Origin: Nymphalis io
Taxonomy: Eukaryota > Arthropoda > Insecta > Lepidoptera > Nymphalidae
Reading direction: 5' to 3'
Assembly (NCBI RefSeq): GCF_905147045.1
Contig: NC_065904.1
Span: forward strand, 3,782,001 to 3,846,000
DNA length: 64,000 nucleotides
Under the pieces are notes generated by a model. That model ran no database searches, was not told the DNA's origin, and saw nothing but the letters and a program-made list of their open reading frames with translations. Each line of letters starts with the position of its first letter. The first letter of the stretch is position 1. Below, one piece after another: positions 1 to 11,507 of the stretch. Position numbers and translations under genes: made by a program.

Positions 1-1362
1 ACGCGCGTTACCGTGCACACCACGCCCGACGACATCGAGGAACGCCCACAAACTGTGAGCTCGATATTTGTTAAGCTTTAAGAACGTTAATCAATTAAAT
101 TCAATTTGAAATTCATTATTTTTTTATCTGTTTTCACTTATGCATTGTATTGCCGGTCTTCTCTTGCTATTTACAGTATACCTATGCTTTAATATAATGT
201 TGATCAGTAATAGATACTCTAAGTTTGAGAGAAATAATGTTAGGTTAAACACTATGGGAATTATTCATTATTAGAAAATAGATTATATTCAATATAACAA
301 ATATTATATGGTTATAAAATAAAGTTCGTTCATAGTGTGAATAAGTTGAAATGGTGTGAGTATGCTGAAAATTAACTTAAAAATCTATTCATGCCAAGAA
401 TGTATAACATTGCAGGGCTGCTATGTTCGTGGGTTATACTTGGAGGGTGCTCGTTGGGACTTGGAAGACGGTTGCTTGAGAAGATCACATCCCAAAGTGC
501 TGATCACTGAGTTGCCCATCATGTACATCATACCTATTGAGGCTCACAAGCTTAAACTACAGGTTTTATTACTTTTTTTTCTGTTAGTAATACCTATGTC
601 AAAACATTAAAAGTACTATTTTTTTTGTGGTTTCATCCTAATAGACTCTATGCCGTATAACCTTGTAACAACTTCACACGTAAATATTGGATAGTTAAAT
701 ATAAACAACGCAAAAGACATATGGTGACAATAATTAATTTTCCATAAGTTATAACATTTCCTACCTTTTATCCTTTAAAATATTCCAACAATTCTTGTAT
801 TCACTAAAAGTAAGTGGAGAGGAAAAAAGGAGTACCTATTAATAATTTAGTGACTAAATTTACTTAAGTGATAGTCTTGTGCTAGGAGTGGGTGGACAAT
901 TATAGTCTAAGGAGTCAGGATCGAATCAGCGACGTTTAAATTTGGCTGGCATCGAGCCGTAAAGCGATGTGAATTGAAGCCGTCTACAAGTTTGATTTTA
1001 ATTTGGCTAAGTAGGAAGAACAATTCCATAATTAACAATTACTTTATAATTAACTATTTTTATTCAATTAAGATGTACATACAGTATCCAGTACCTACAT
1101 CTTAATTAAATAAAAATTGTCCTGTATTTTTCAATTATTTCAAATTATAAGGAAGAGAAAAATTCTTAAAAATAAATAGTTTATATAATTATATTAAAAT
1201 ATTTGAATTTGTCAGAACACATTACGAACTCCAGTCTACACGACGTCGTCACGCCGTGACGCCATGGGAGTGGGTCTTGTATTCGAATCTGATCTCTGGA
1301 CCACGGAGCACTGCAGCCACTGGATCTTACAAGGAGTCTGCCTAGTTATGAACACTGATTGA
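1..1362 (+). CDS. Axonemal dynein heavy chain (DNAH10-like), C-terminal end, partial
   Basis: Three exons give one continuous frame, all joined at phase 0: 1-54 (donor GTGAGC), 416-562 (acceptor TTGCAG) and 1216-1362 (acceptor GTCAG, stop TGA 1360-1362). Together they encode the last ~115 residues of a dynein heavy chain. Recognisable blocks are GCYVRGLYLEGARWD and PKVLITELP in the middle exon, then RTPVYTT, MGVGLVFESDLWTTEH and HWILQGVCLVMNTD at the C-terminus. These belong to the C-terminal beta-barrel region of axonemal dynein motors; the MGVGLVFE ending recalls the DNAH10 type (inner arm I1) from memory, and the subfamily is the less certain part. The gene enters from the left edge and runs towards Ufsp1, with which it is convergent. 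The third exon has no in-frame ATG start of its own, so it can only be read as spliced. Expected role: ATP-driven sperm/cilia microtubule sliding. Confidence 0.87.
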
Positions 1363-2160
1363 AAAATCTACAGCAATCATATCGAGATACCAAAATTATA
1401 CCTATAACCTCTTTGTGTAGTATCAAAAATCAAATGACTACTTGATTAAAAGTAATTGCATGATTTGTGAAATGACATTATGAGAGAAACCGTGGATCCT
1501 TTGGTCTATAACTAAGGTCAATCGTGTGGATATTCATTGAAACCCCACCTACTCTATGCTTTTATCTTTATAATTGTATACATACAATACCAATTATATA
1601 CCCATATTAAAGTATTTCTTTAAATGGTTCTGGTATTCAAAGTTATTTGGTTCTGGTTGATTGGGAAACGAAGTGAATTTAGCAACAACAACCAATTAAT
1701 CTTATATTATAATGTGTGTTACTTTAATTCGTAACTTTGAACAGATACATGCTTTCTAAACATGTGAAATTAAATATTGGTTTGTAACAAATTGACGTCC
1801 TTTATTTACAAATACAATTATTTTAATAAGAACTAAGACTTTAATAATTTTATTTTATTATTATAAATTAATAAATAAGTTGTTAGAATTTAATTTATAT
1901 TAGAATGAATAATTATTTTTACTTTTTAGTTATTGAAAGAATAAAGACTGTCTTTTACATGTATTGTGGTTTTCTTTTTTGCTCTATTTTACTAGATTAA
2001 GTCTCCTTTGGAATAAAGAAATTGAATTGAAAAGAATTGGAATAAGCATTTGGTTAATATTATAATATTAAATATAATTTAAAAAAAAACCTTACGAAAT
2101 ATATATATATATTATTAATTATTATTACATAATAGTAGCAAATTGTTCGGTCTATAAGGT
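1363..2160. other. Convergent intergenic spacer (dynein / Ufsp1 3' ends)
   Basis: About 800 bp of AT-rich sequence between two convergent genes. AATAAA hexamers near 1936 and 2010 could serve the dynein transcript. No further coding signal seen. Confidence 0.6.
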
Positions 2161-3229
2161 TTATATCTTTTTACATTTAGCGTATGCTTGTGGCAAACAT
2201 AAGTTATAAAATGACATACTCAGAAATTCTTTTATTGGTTGCCATTTTACCCAGCCCTTGTTTTGTAAGAAATCATTTGACGGCTCCTTACCCACATAAT
2301 GTGGATCCTGAAATAGAATAAATATAAAACAAAAAATAATACAATAAAACAGTTAATTCAGAGGAAATTGCAATATTTTACACCTTTTTTTAATACTGCA
2401 AAATCATTTATCTTCATTATGTAATTACCATATCCGATACAGACTGGCTTAAAGAATTACCACTAATAAAGTTTGTTAGTTCATAACTTTTAATAAAAGA
2501 AAAATGCAATTTAGATAAATAATGTATCAGTAATACGAACTTACCACAACTAATAAGCTAGAATCAACACCATTTACGTGCACACCCATTATGCCCTTTG
2601 AAGAACAGTCAACATCACCTCCCATCATAATGGGGCTACCAAATTTTTCAAAATGGTTTTTCAAATTGTCAATTATATTTTCTAGATTATCACCCTTATT
2701 GACATGAAGTATTTTGCTCGGCACATCAAATAATTTATCTATTACAAGGCAAACCTTTAATAAAAAAACATGCATTAATCATTTATGTATTTAAGCAGTT
2801 TAGAGAACACACACGATTTATAAATATACCTCAAAACTGCCAATCCATTGCCTGGAATTTAAAAAAGACTGTGGTTTATCTTGCATTTCAACTAAAATAT
2901 TCTGAACATTTTTAATGCTCGGCACTTCGACAGAATTATTAAAATTAAGTTTCATCCAGGAACATATGGTTTGTAATGTTCGATATCCACATCCCCAGCC
3001 CTGGAAAAATAATAAAATTATCTTATTAGTTAGGCCATTAAAAAGTATCACAGGTTTAAAACATTGTTTATAAAGAAATTATATGTGATACCTAATAATT
3101 ACTTACCCTGTCGTCGAAACCATCACATAAATAGTGATAATATTCATAATTCCCGCAAACTAAATAACAATTTTTAGAAAAATTTAGGTGAAGACCTTCG
3201 TGAACATTTGTTGCAAGTTGAGTTGACAT
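2161..3229 (-). CDS. Ufsp1: Ufsp1, UFM1-specific cysteine protease, complete
   Basis: Four minus-strand exons, all phase 0: 3229-3107 (ATG 3229-3227), 3000-2830, 2754-2545 and 2307-2161 (TAA). They encode 216 aa, the size known for the short Ufsp1 form (about 217 aa in mouse). The family's catalytic features are present: the nucleophile Cys in DDRGWGCGYRTLQ at the exon 1/2 join, and the Asp-Pro-His triad residues in DPHYVG at the start of exon 4, with a GGDVDCSS stretch between. The family (peptidase C78) matures UFM1 and removes it from targets. There is no long N-terminal domain of the UFSP2 type. Donors (GTAAGT, GTATAT, GTAAGT) and acceptors (CCAG, AAAG, TCAG) are ordinary. No frame break is seen, so the gene looks functional. 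Confidence 0.93.
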
Positions 3230-3944
3230 TTCGAGTTTTTCTCAAGTATTACCGCAGTGACTGTCAGAAACCTCACATCATACAGCCAACTTATGAGAAA
3301 GGCAACTTAACATTTTTTACGTAAACAGGGTAAGTTATCCAACTATAGGCACATTAATGCAATTTAGATAAATTTAATTATTTTTAAAAAATTGTGTTTT
3401 ATTTTGTAGCCTAGTTTCTTTTTTTTTTTCTAAAACAGTTCCCGAATAAACCAGTATGTATTAATTACCTCTCAATAATATAAAAAAGAACTAAATAAAA
3501 GTTCTTTTTACTTGTAGAATTATTGTTACTTGTACAAAAATTGAATGTTGTTTATATTGTAATACATGTAAGCCACCTATAAGTTATGTATATGTGTATA
3601 AACGGTAAAATGCAACTATTAAGTCATTTCATCCCAATAATTATTTCATATAATTACTTATTATTATAAACCATTTCATATAAATAATATTTAGGTAAAT
3701 AAACAGAAAAAAATTAGTTACATTATTTTCTCTCTCTTTACACTGTATAATATTTTTTATTTGATTTTACTCTTTCCTTCGATTAAGATCTATCTTTTCT
3801 ACCCACTGAGCTATCAGGATCTGAGATAACATATTATGTTATCTGAATAATATTCCTACGAAAACAGTATATCGGAATACTGAATAAATTATATATTTGT
3901 GTAATATATACATACTATTAGTATAACCAACCGTTTTATAATAA
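3230..3944. other. Upstream spacer of Ufsp1
   Basis: AT-rich, no gene seen. A short minus-strand piece of the SINE3 family (tRNA-like GATAGCTCAGTGGGTAGAAA) lies at about 3790-3830. No clear TATA box is visible upstream of the Ufsp1 start. Confidence 0.4.
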
Positions 3945-4316
3945 GAGCCTGGGACATTATTCACACACGGCCATTTGATCCCAGTCCCAGGATATTATTA
4001 TTATTATTATTTTGTATCTTTTTTTATATCTCCCTTTTAACAGGAGTAACTTAACTATCACGCGGGCCATGACCAAGCGTGATAGGTTTGTTAAATATTA
4101 AATTGACAATGGTGATGTGAGGAACTTTTGTGTAAGACGTGTGGTGTTCAGTATGACTGCTTGTTGTAAAAGTGCGAGAGTGGACTTGGACATTTGGAGA
4201 ATATTGAGATTAGTCTTGAGTGATTTTGGGATAACGCCTGTACTGGAGAGAATGATTGGTAAAATTTTCACTGTGTTTATCGACCATTGTTTTTTATTTT
4301 CATTAGCCAATTCTAC

Positions 4317-4378
4317 GTATTTTATTACTAATAGTATGTATATATTACATATACATACTATTTATGTATTTTATTACT
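4317..4378. repeat. Hairpin insertion with 13-bp direct duplication inside the LINE
   Basis: GTATTTTATTACT occurs at 4317-4329 and 4366-4378. Between the copies is a perfect 14-bp inverted repeat (AATAGTATGTATAT 4330-4343, ATATACATACTATT 4349-4362) with a 5-nt loop. Removing one direct repeat plus the hairpin (49 bp) restores the LINE reading frame across the site. Confidence 0.8.
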
Positions 4379-7300
4379 TTTTCATTGTGTGTACTGAGTA
4401 GGTTGTGTGTGTTACATACTGCCATATCGACTATATAAACTATTTTGTTGTTTTTGTCTACCACTGTTATATCCGGTCTATTATAATATATGGTTTGGTC
4501 GGTGATGATCGTTCAATCCCAGTAGATTTTATAATAATTATTTTTTAGAACTTTACAGGGTTGGTATTTATAGTAAGCTACTTTATTTGTTATGAATTTA
4601 TATTGATGGGCTAAGTTTTGGTGAATTATTGCTGCTACTTGGTCATGTCTGTGCTTATAATCAGTTTGGACGATTGACTTGCGAGCACCGGTTATGTGTT
4701 TAATCGTTTCTGAACTGCTTTGGCAACGTCTACATAAATCAGTCAGTAAATTAGCTGTGCGAGTAATATGTTTCTGATAGTTTCGGGTGTCTATTACTTG
4801 ATCTTGTATGGCTATCATAAAAGCCTCTGTCTCGGGGAATAACTCACCACGCCGCAGCCACTCGTTCGACGCTTCCATGTTGACATGTGCTTGGCTCAAG
4901 TCGGCTCGATGTCTTCCATGCAATGACTTTTGTGACCACATACTAATTTTTTGTTCTTTATTAATTATTTGTTCACTTGATTGTTTATTTCTATTATGTA
5001 GGTTAAGTGGAGTGAATTTTTTATCAGTTTCTGTTATGTATTTATGGACAGGAGTACTTTCTGCCTTATCATGAAAGTACTTTCTCAGCTTAGCTATGAG
5101 ACTATTGTGCAAATTATGTATATCAATGAAACCTCTTCCTCCTTCACCCCGTGGTAGTGTGAGTTTCTGTATACAACTTTTGGGGTGATGTTTCCTGTGT
5201 GTGGTCATATGTGTGTTTATTATTCGCTGTAGTTTTTGTAAATCAGTTTTAGACCAATTTATAATTCCAAAGGAATATGTGATTAATGGTATTGCATAGG
5301 TATTAATTGCTTTTGTGCTGTTGCGTGAATTTAAATGTTTTTTTAATATTTGATTTTAAACTTTTGTATCAATTCGTTTTTTATTTGTTTGTGTTTTATT
5401 TGGTTAGACTGGTGAAATCCTAAATACTTATAAGTGCTCATTTCATCCATTGCTTCTATTTGTTCTCCCGTTTCTAACATATATGTATTTGTTCCCGTTT
5501 TCCCCCTATTTATTGAATGCATTTTACATTTATCAACCCCAAAGTGCATTTGTATGTCCGTAGAAAAAGATTGTGTGACGCCTGTTAGTTTTATAAGTTC
5601 GGCTTTAGTAGTTCCATAGATCTTTGTATCGTCCATGTACATTAAATGGGAAATAAGACAGTGTGTGCCATTATGTTTTAGTTTGAAACCAGCATTAGTA
5701 TTATTAAGTAAATTGGAAAGGGGGTTGAGTGCCATACAAAACCATAACGGACTAAGTGCATCTCCTTGAAATATTCCTCTTTGTATTTTAATCGGATCAG
5801 TAGTAACTGATGCGTTATTCTGATAAACTTTAAGTGTGGTTTGCCACTGAGGCATTATACAACTAAAAAAAATTATAAGTACCGGGTCGATCTTATAAAG
5901 TTGAAGTACACGTAGAAGCCAACTGTAAGGTACCGAATCTAATGCCTTCTTATAATCGACATACATTGTGTAGATATTTCGTTTGCTGGTCAGTGCCTGT
6001 TTCATTACTATTGTATCTATAACCAATTGTTCTTTACATCCGTGACTATTTTTCCTGCAACCTTTTTGTTGTTTTGCTAAAATTTTATATGCTTCTAAGT
6101 GCTGATAAATGATTTCGCTAATACATCCTGTCATTATTTTATATATTGTTTGTAAACATGTGATTGGTCTATAATTTGCAGGATTTTTAAGATCTAATTC
6201 TTTAGGGAGCATGTAGGTATCCAGTTGTTAAAAACTTTGGTATGGTTTCTGGTGATTTGATGAATTGACATATGTGATTATGAATGTATGGATGGATGCA
6301 AGTGAGTTTCTTAAGCCAAAAATTATGAATGTTATCAGTACCAGGAGCTTTCCAGTTATTTGTGCGTTTGATAGTCTGAGTGAACATTTCTATTGGTATG
6401 TCTTTAAAATTCATTTGCTCTATATGCGTATTATCTCCGATGTTCTGAAGCCAGTTGGCATTTGCATTATGTTGGACTGGATTTGACCAAATACCCGTTC
6501 AAAATTCGTGAAGTTTTTGTGGTGTGGTGTATTCAGTATTTTGAGTTAAAGTGTTCTGATTATGTGTTCCTAAATTTCTGTATAATGTTCTTTCATTATT
6601 TGTAAATGTCAAATTTTGTTGTTTTCTGTCTACATGTTAAGTATCGTTTAAGCCTTTTAGATGCGGCATTTAATTTTTATTTTAATGTGTCAAGAAAATG
6701 TTCTAATTCAATATTTGGTTCCTCGTATTGACTGTAGGTTTTATACTTTACTTTAATATCTTCCACGGTTTTGATTACTCTCTGGTTTCTATTACCTGCA
6801 ATATATTGGGTTAATCTTCCAATTTCTAGTCTATACTTTTCAATTCTTCTCTGCCATGTCGGTTTTTTAAGGTATTTATTTTGTACTGTATCATTGCTTA
6901 CTCTAAAAATTGTGCCATTTCAGACAGCTGCTGTATAAGCTGCTCAGTAAATTAGTGCATGTAAATGTTTAAAATCTATGTTGTTATTTAAATGTTTCGG
7001 GAGGATTTCATTACTCAATGTTCGTGTAATATTAGCAAATTTACGAGTAGTTTTTTGTTTTGGAATATATAGTCTTTCTTCTGGCTGCATATCTTTAAAC
7101 CTATTTATTGCGTTATTAAACTCTATTTCGATAAAGCTGGGTGTTAATTTACTATTTTCTAACAAAAACTATCATTTTCGTTTTCAGTCAAAGATATAAC
7201 GTTACCTAAAGTGTTTTGGGGCTGGCTGTGATTTGAGTCTGTTGAAGCTATATCTGATTCTATGGGTATGTTGTGTTCAGATTGATTTATTGCATTTTGT

Positions 7301-8041
7301 AGTTTTTTGTTTATTTCTATCTTATCTTTATTTACAAAATTATTGAAAAATATAACTCTTCGCTGATCTGCAATTCTTTGTTCTGAAAGATGTGAAAGGT
7401 GTGGATGTTTGTCTACAACGAGCTCAAATAACTTTTTCCGATAATCTATTTAATTTGTTTTTATGTTTGTTGATTCAAAATAACATCGGACTATATCTTC
7501 ATTAATTACATTGGACCATTTCATTCGTTTATTACTGTTTGAGTTTATCTGTGAGGCTAGGTGTTCGGACTGGGAAGATTGTCTGAGTGGAAAATCTACT
7601 TTTTCTCCCTCTGTCTGTATTTTATTTGCCACTTCATTTCTTATCTCATTTAAAACGTTCTGTGGTAGTAATTTGCGCCTGAGAATAGCACAGCAGAATA
7701 ACATATCGTTGATCTCCTAAACGTTGTCGCGATACTTGCATATTGGGGAATTTCTGATTAAACTGCTCGTGCAATAGTTGTAAATAATTATTCATTTGTG
7801 TTGTTTCGCATTTAGTAATTAGTAAAGATGTGTGGCATATAAAGCGGTTCATATCCTGAGACCATTTATTTCGCACACGGTAAGTACCAGCACTGAGCGC
7901 AGCATTGATGGCACATGCCTCCTGCGCAACAGCTGTTGGCATTGAAATATGGGATGAACATCGTGATGTTGGTGAAGAGCTGGGTGACTCGAAAAAAGTT
8001 GCAGTTGAAGAAGGTGATGGAAAGTTTGAAAAGAAGTAAAT

Positions 8042-8339
8042 TACTGGTGGTAGGGCTTTGTGCAAGCTCGTCTGGGTAGGTACCACCCACTCATCAGATA
8101 TTCTACCGCAAAACAGCAATACTTGATATTGTTGTGTTCCGGTTTGAAGGGTGAGTGAGCCAGTGTAATTACAGGCACAAGGGACATAAAATCTTAGTTC
8201 CCAAGGTTGGTGGCGCATTGGATATGTAAGCGATGGTTGACATTTCTTACAATGCTAATGTCTAAGAGCGTTGGTGACCACTTACCATCAGGTGGCCCAT
8301 ATGCTCGTCCGCCTTCCTATTCTATAAAAAAAAAAAAAA
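8042..8339 (+). mobile_element. Poly(A)-tailed retro-repeat (family PA), nested in LINE
   Basis: About 300 bp ending in a 14-nt A run (8326-8339), so its sense strand is plus. It is flanked by an imperfect 17-18 bp target-site duplication (TTTGAAAAGAAGTAAAT at 8025-8041; TTTGAAAGGGAAGTAGAT at 8343-8360). Further copies lie at 16376, 31458 and 48301, with diverged ones at 10513 and 27243. Open frames through it (for example RHQPWELRFYVPCACNYTG) are by-products of the repeat. It could be a SINE or a 5'-truncated LINE tail; no tRNA-type head is seen. Confidence 0.8.
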
Positions 8340-8700
8340 TGATTTGAAAGGGAAGTAGATGAAGGTGAGGGTGATTGGTCGGCTGTAAAATATTCTTCGA
8401 GGGGAATCCTCCTGTTCAGTCCCCCATCGCCAACGGATCGCATGCTGTGACATCCAGCGTCGGCTCCAGATACGCCCCGGCGACCCCCGGGCAGTGACCG
8501 TAAACTATATCTTTTATTACTGCGTTCCATGTTAATCTCCAATGACAAGATTGGGTCGGGTTTGGGATCGTTAGTTTGGGTAGGTGTTTGCCAAGATGGA
8601 TATGGCTATGTGAAAATGTGTATTGGTCAAGACGATAGGACCACAAGAACCAGTACCAGCTACCCGTAAGCCCCCCCACCACGGCAAGGTGATCCCCGGG

Positions 8701-9079
8701 GGTTATTATTATTATTAATATTATTTTATTTAAAATTTTATGATTAAACTATATGATGGATCATCATCAGACGAATTTTAGAAGTCGGTTAATGCTTAAT
8801 TATCTACAATAACTTACACGCTGAAACCACGTATGGAGTTTGAATGTATACTAAAAGAAATATTTATAGATTTTATTTAGCAAAGTTTTAATTTAAACGT
8901 ATTAGATAGTAGATTAGTAGATAAAGCATTTTTATCACAGATATTTATATATCTACTGGAAATCAAGTCTCTACTCCTTGTCTCGTTCTAAATTAGTTGA
9001 GATTTTTATAAGTTTGTAATTTATATGTACAGACATTTTTAAAAAATACAAAATTAAAATAAACAGAACAAATTACACA
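8701..9079. other. AT-rich spacer between two retroelement remnants
   Basis: It begins with a short ATT microsatellite (8702-8730). Nothing else recognised. Confidence 0.4.
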
Positions 9080-9741
9080 TTACAAATTTAAATCAGAAAC
9101 ACGCCGTCTAAAAGATTGTCCTGTGGCATTGTACCCAAGACTGGCACTGTTGCCTCTCTGCACCGCTAGACTCAGCCTTTGGGCTGAATAAGCGCTAGCT
9201 ATTGGGTCACCAGAAGTGTGGACCAGTTTCTTAGAAATATCTTTTATGATTCTTTTTGTATCGGACGACCATGGACTCAATGTTTCAAAACCCAGCCCCG
9301 CAAATTCATATTCGTTGGATAAAAGTGAATATTTGCGGCGCTTGAGTATTTGAGCAGCTTCAGCGGCTGCACTGGCCTTACGAGACGTATTCTAGATATG
9401 AAATACTTCCAGTGAATCTACGCAAGTTGCATCCCACACAAGAACACATCCCATGAACACGACCATGGCACTAATGTCGCTCCATCGGGTCTTTTGCGAT
9501 CATCTCTGCATAAACCATTCGGTTTCAAAGTAGCAGGAATCGATGCTGTGACAAAAGCTCGACGAAGTATGTCATTAAGAGATCCATGGCGATATGCTCG
9601 GCCAGCACTTTTGCGGCAGCTAAGTCCATGGCGTCCGAAATGGTCCACCTGGGTACCACAGGGACATGTGTGAGGCTCGCACACCTTTAAACCTAAGCCA
9701 AGGCATACGGCCATGCGTATCGTTGCCCGATCAATTACCAT
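9080..9741 (-). mobile_element. C-terminal remnant of a reverse-transcriptase element
   Basis: Two minus-strand fragments in different frames follow each other. The first (9741-9418) has VCEPHTCPCGTQVDHFGRHG, a CxC/HxxxC metal-binding pattern, then LSCRKSAGRAYRH and KRPDGATLVPW, similar to a PD-type nuclease core. The second (about 9380-9080) has FETLSPWSSDTKRIIKDISK and RLSLAVQRGNSASLG. I associate this combination with the C-terminus of a retroelement ORF found in many invertebrate genomes, but cannot fix the clade. The catalytic RT part is missing and the frame is broken near 9420. Confidence 0.5.
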
Positions 9742-10512
9742 CCCTAGATTTTTAGAAGGGAGAGCCTGAAGCCAGTGGCCTGAATCTCTTTCAGATATAT
9801 TGTTTATCTCTCTCTTATGTGTTGAATTAAACAGTACACATTAAAAAAATTAAAAGTTGACAACTTCATATGTATTTACTAACACTGAAAAAGGACGAGC
9901 TGAGTGGATAAAATGATAAAAATATTTTTGAACTGTATAAATAGGTATTGTATAAAAAATATTTATTAAGCAAATCTGTCTTAGATTAAATATTATTTGT
10001 TAACGAAAGATTAAATCTTCTTAGCATTTTAGAAGCATTATTCGACAGAAATAAGCAATTTTTCTTTAGAAAATTGCATTGTCATTTTGAATCTTCTAGA
10101 TTTCAATTCATGCGATGACGGTATCTTAAAAGCCATAGAAACGTTTGTCTTTATATATATATTAGAATAATAACGAATGATATTATATTTTAATATAAAG
10201 GTATTAATGTATGTTTCATTCAAATAGTCCAATTTAAAGTCAAATTGCGAAAAAAAAGTTGGGAATCCCTGACTGTTCTAAGAAATTTAAAGCAATTGAA
10301 TAATATTTATTTAAGCTATGTGTTTGCAATAAAAAAACCGAACAATCGTAAGAACATGACATTAACAGTAGGTAGGTATTAAGTTTTTTTAGCCGAATCT
10401 CTCTCCTTCACGTATATAATATTGCATTCAAATGATGTCATTAAAATATTATAAATAGATGAGGAAAAAACTAACTAAAATAGTATTTAAAAAAAATTAT
10501 ATTTATAAATAT
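9742..10512. other. AT-rich spacer
   Basis: No gene, RNA or clear repeat recognised; the minus-strand ORF around 10.1 kb has no supporting features. Confidence 0.4.
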
Positions 10513-10955
10513 GTGGACGGGCAGATGGGCGACCTGATGGTAAGATGTAACAAACGTCTGTCATTGGCACCGTATGAAATATTAACGATGGTTAAGCATC
10601 ACCAATCTGCAAGCAACCTTTTTTTTGCTGGAAAAACGCATTACCCGTTTCCCCCACGGGAACAGTAGGGGGGTATGAAGGGCTCGCCGATGTCCGAGGC
10701 GCCGGGTGCGCCACGAACATCGGAATACCCACTAAAAAACCAACGATACCCTTTCCATAACGAGGAGCTCCACGGGATCGCTTGCGCATGCTACCGCGAA
10801 TCTGCAAGCAACCTTGGGACCTAAGCTGTTATGTCCCTTGTGTCTGTAATTATACTGGCACATTTACCCTTTAAAACGGAAATAACTAAGTATTGCTGTT
10901 TGGTGGTAGAATATGTAATGAATGGGGTGACTACACAGACGGGTATTCATTTATT
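10513..10955 (-). repeat. Diverged PA-family copy, split by a younger insertion
   Basis: The flanks match the PA repeat order: GGGCGACCTGATGGTAAG, then GGGACCTAAGCTGTTATGTC and TAGAATATGTAATGAATGG. Divergence is far higher than between the other copies, so it is an old insertion. It is interrupted at 10621-10798. Confidence 0.7.
10621..10798 (-). mobile_element. 178-bp 5'-truncated retro-insertion with perfect 17-bp TSD
   Basis: The insert is flanked by identical copies of AATCTGCAAGCAACCTT at 10604-10620 and 10799-10815. On the minus strand it ends in CCAGCAAAAAA, a short poly(A). The GC-rich body (CCCACGGGAACAG, GAGGCGCCGGGTGCGCCACG) recurs as a longer copy at about 58.9-59.2 kb, so this is probably a truncated 3' end of a LINE family. 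Confidence 0.85.
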
Positions 10956-11507
10956 ATTATTACGATCATTACACAATCATCAATGGATGCTTCCGAATTA
11001 TAAATACAAACACGAAGGCCGGGTAAGAAAATATGTATGTAATTTCTCACTTTTAATACTAAAATAATATGTATCAATTAATCTTTCGATAATAATATCA
11101 TATATTACAATAGTCAAAAAAAATACTAAACAAGCCTAAAGTAATTTTAATTAAGCACATAAATTATCACAATATATATTTTTCACTCTCTGTCATGTTT
11201 GATTTGACCTTCAAAAAAGAAGACAATGCATTGTATAACCAGCAACACCTTAACAACACGTGTAGGTGAAACCTTATTTATTTAAAACCACAAAAGAAAA
11301 TTATGACTAGGTACGATGTTACATGATGACCATATCTGGATCTGGCTGGATGACATAATACGCAAACTGGTTTAAAGTGAGATTGATAAAAAATAGGATT
11401 TAAGAAAATGTCATTTATAATGGGTCTACACAAAGCCGGTCCAATTAGTTTATTACAACATTTCAAAATACCTTCAACGCTATATTTGTAACATTAGTTT
11501 TAAAATA
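10956..11507. other. Unique spacer upstream of the tandem duplication
   Basis: No gene seen. The similarity shared with 20.6 kb begins abruptly at about 11508 (AAATCCAACTCGCATGG). Confidence 0.5.

Larger units (their letters stand above)
3945..8700 (-). mobile_element. Decayed R2/R4(Dong)-like non-LTR retrotransposon
   Basis: Read on the minus strand, one broken ORF covers most of the element. It starts near 8530 (MERSNKRYSLRS), continues past the retro-insertion at 8042-8339 (KWSQDMNRFI, near 7850), then MKWSNVINEDIVRCYF near 7500. The RT domain is at 6414-5343, with WKAPGTDNI, NPANYRPIT, QQKGCRKNSHGCKEQLVID, YVDYKKALDSVP, IFQGDALSPL and YMDDTKIYG (the YxDD box). The C-terminal region (5208-4098) has CRRC, RPDITVV and an IVYIVDMAV stretch, as expected of a restriction-like endonuclease. 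Breaks: frameshifts near 6210 and 5343, a TGA at about 4515 where the family has Arg (CGA to TGA), a hairpin insertion at 4317-4378, and the retro-insertion. The 3' UTR ends in an (AAT)n run and a SINE1-like tail. Clade assignment is from memory of motif context. Confidence 0.8.

Noticed and set aside
4808..7720. Plus-strand ORFs across the LINE region (4.8-7.7 kb)
   Set aside because: They are antisense shadows of the decayed R4-like LINE coding strand and carry no signal peptide, domain or splice context.
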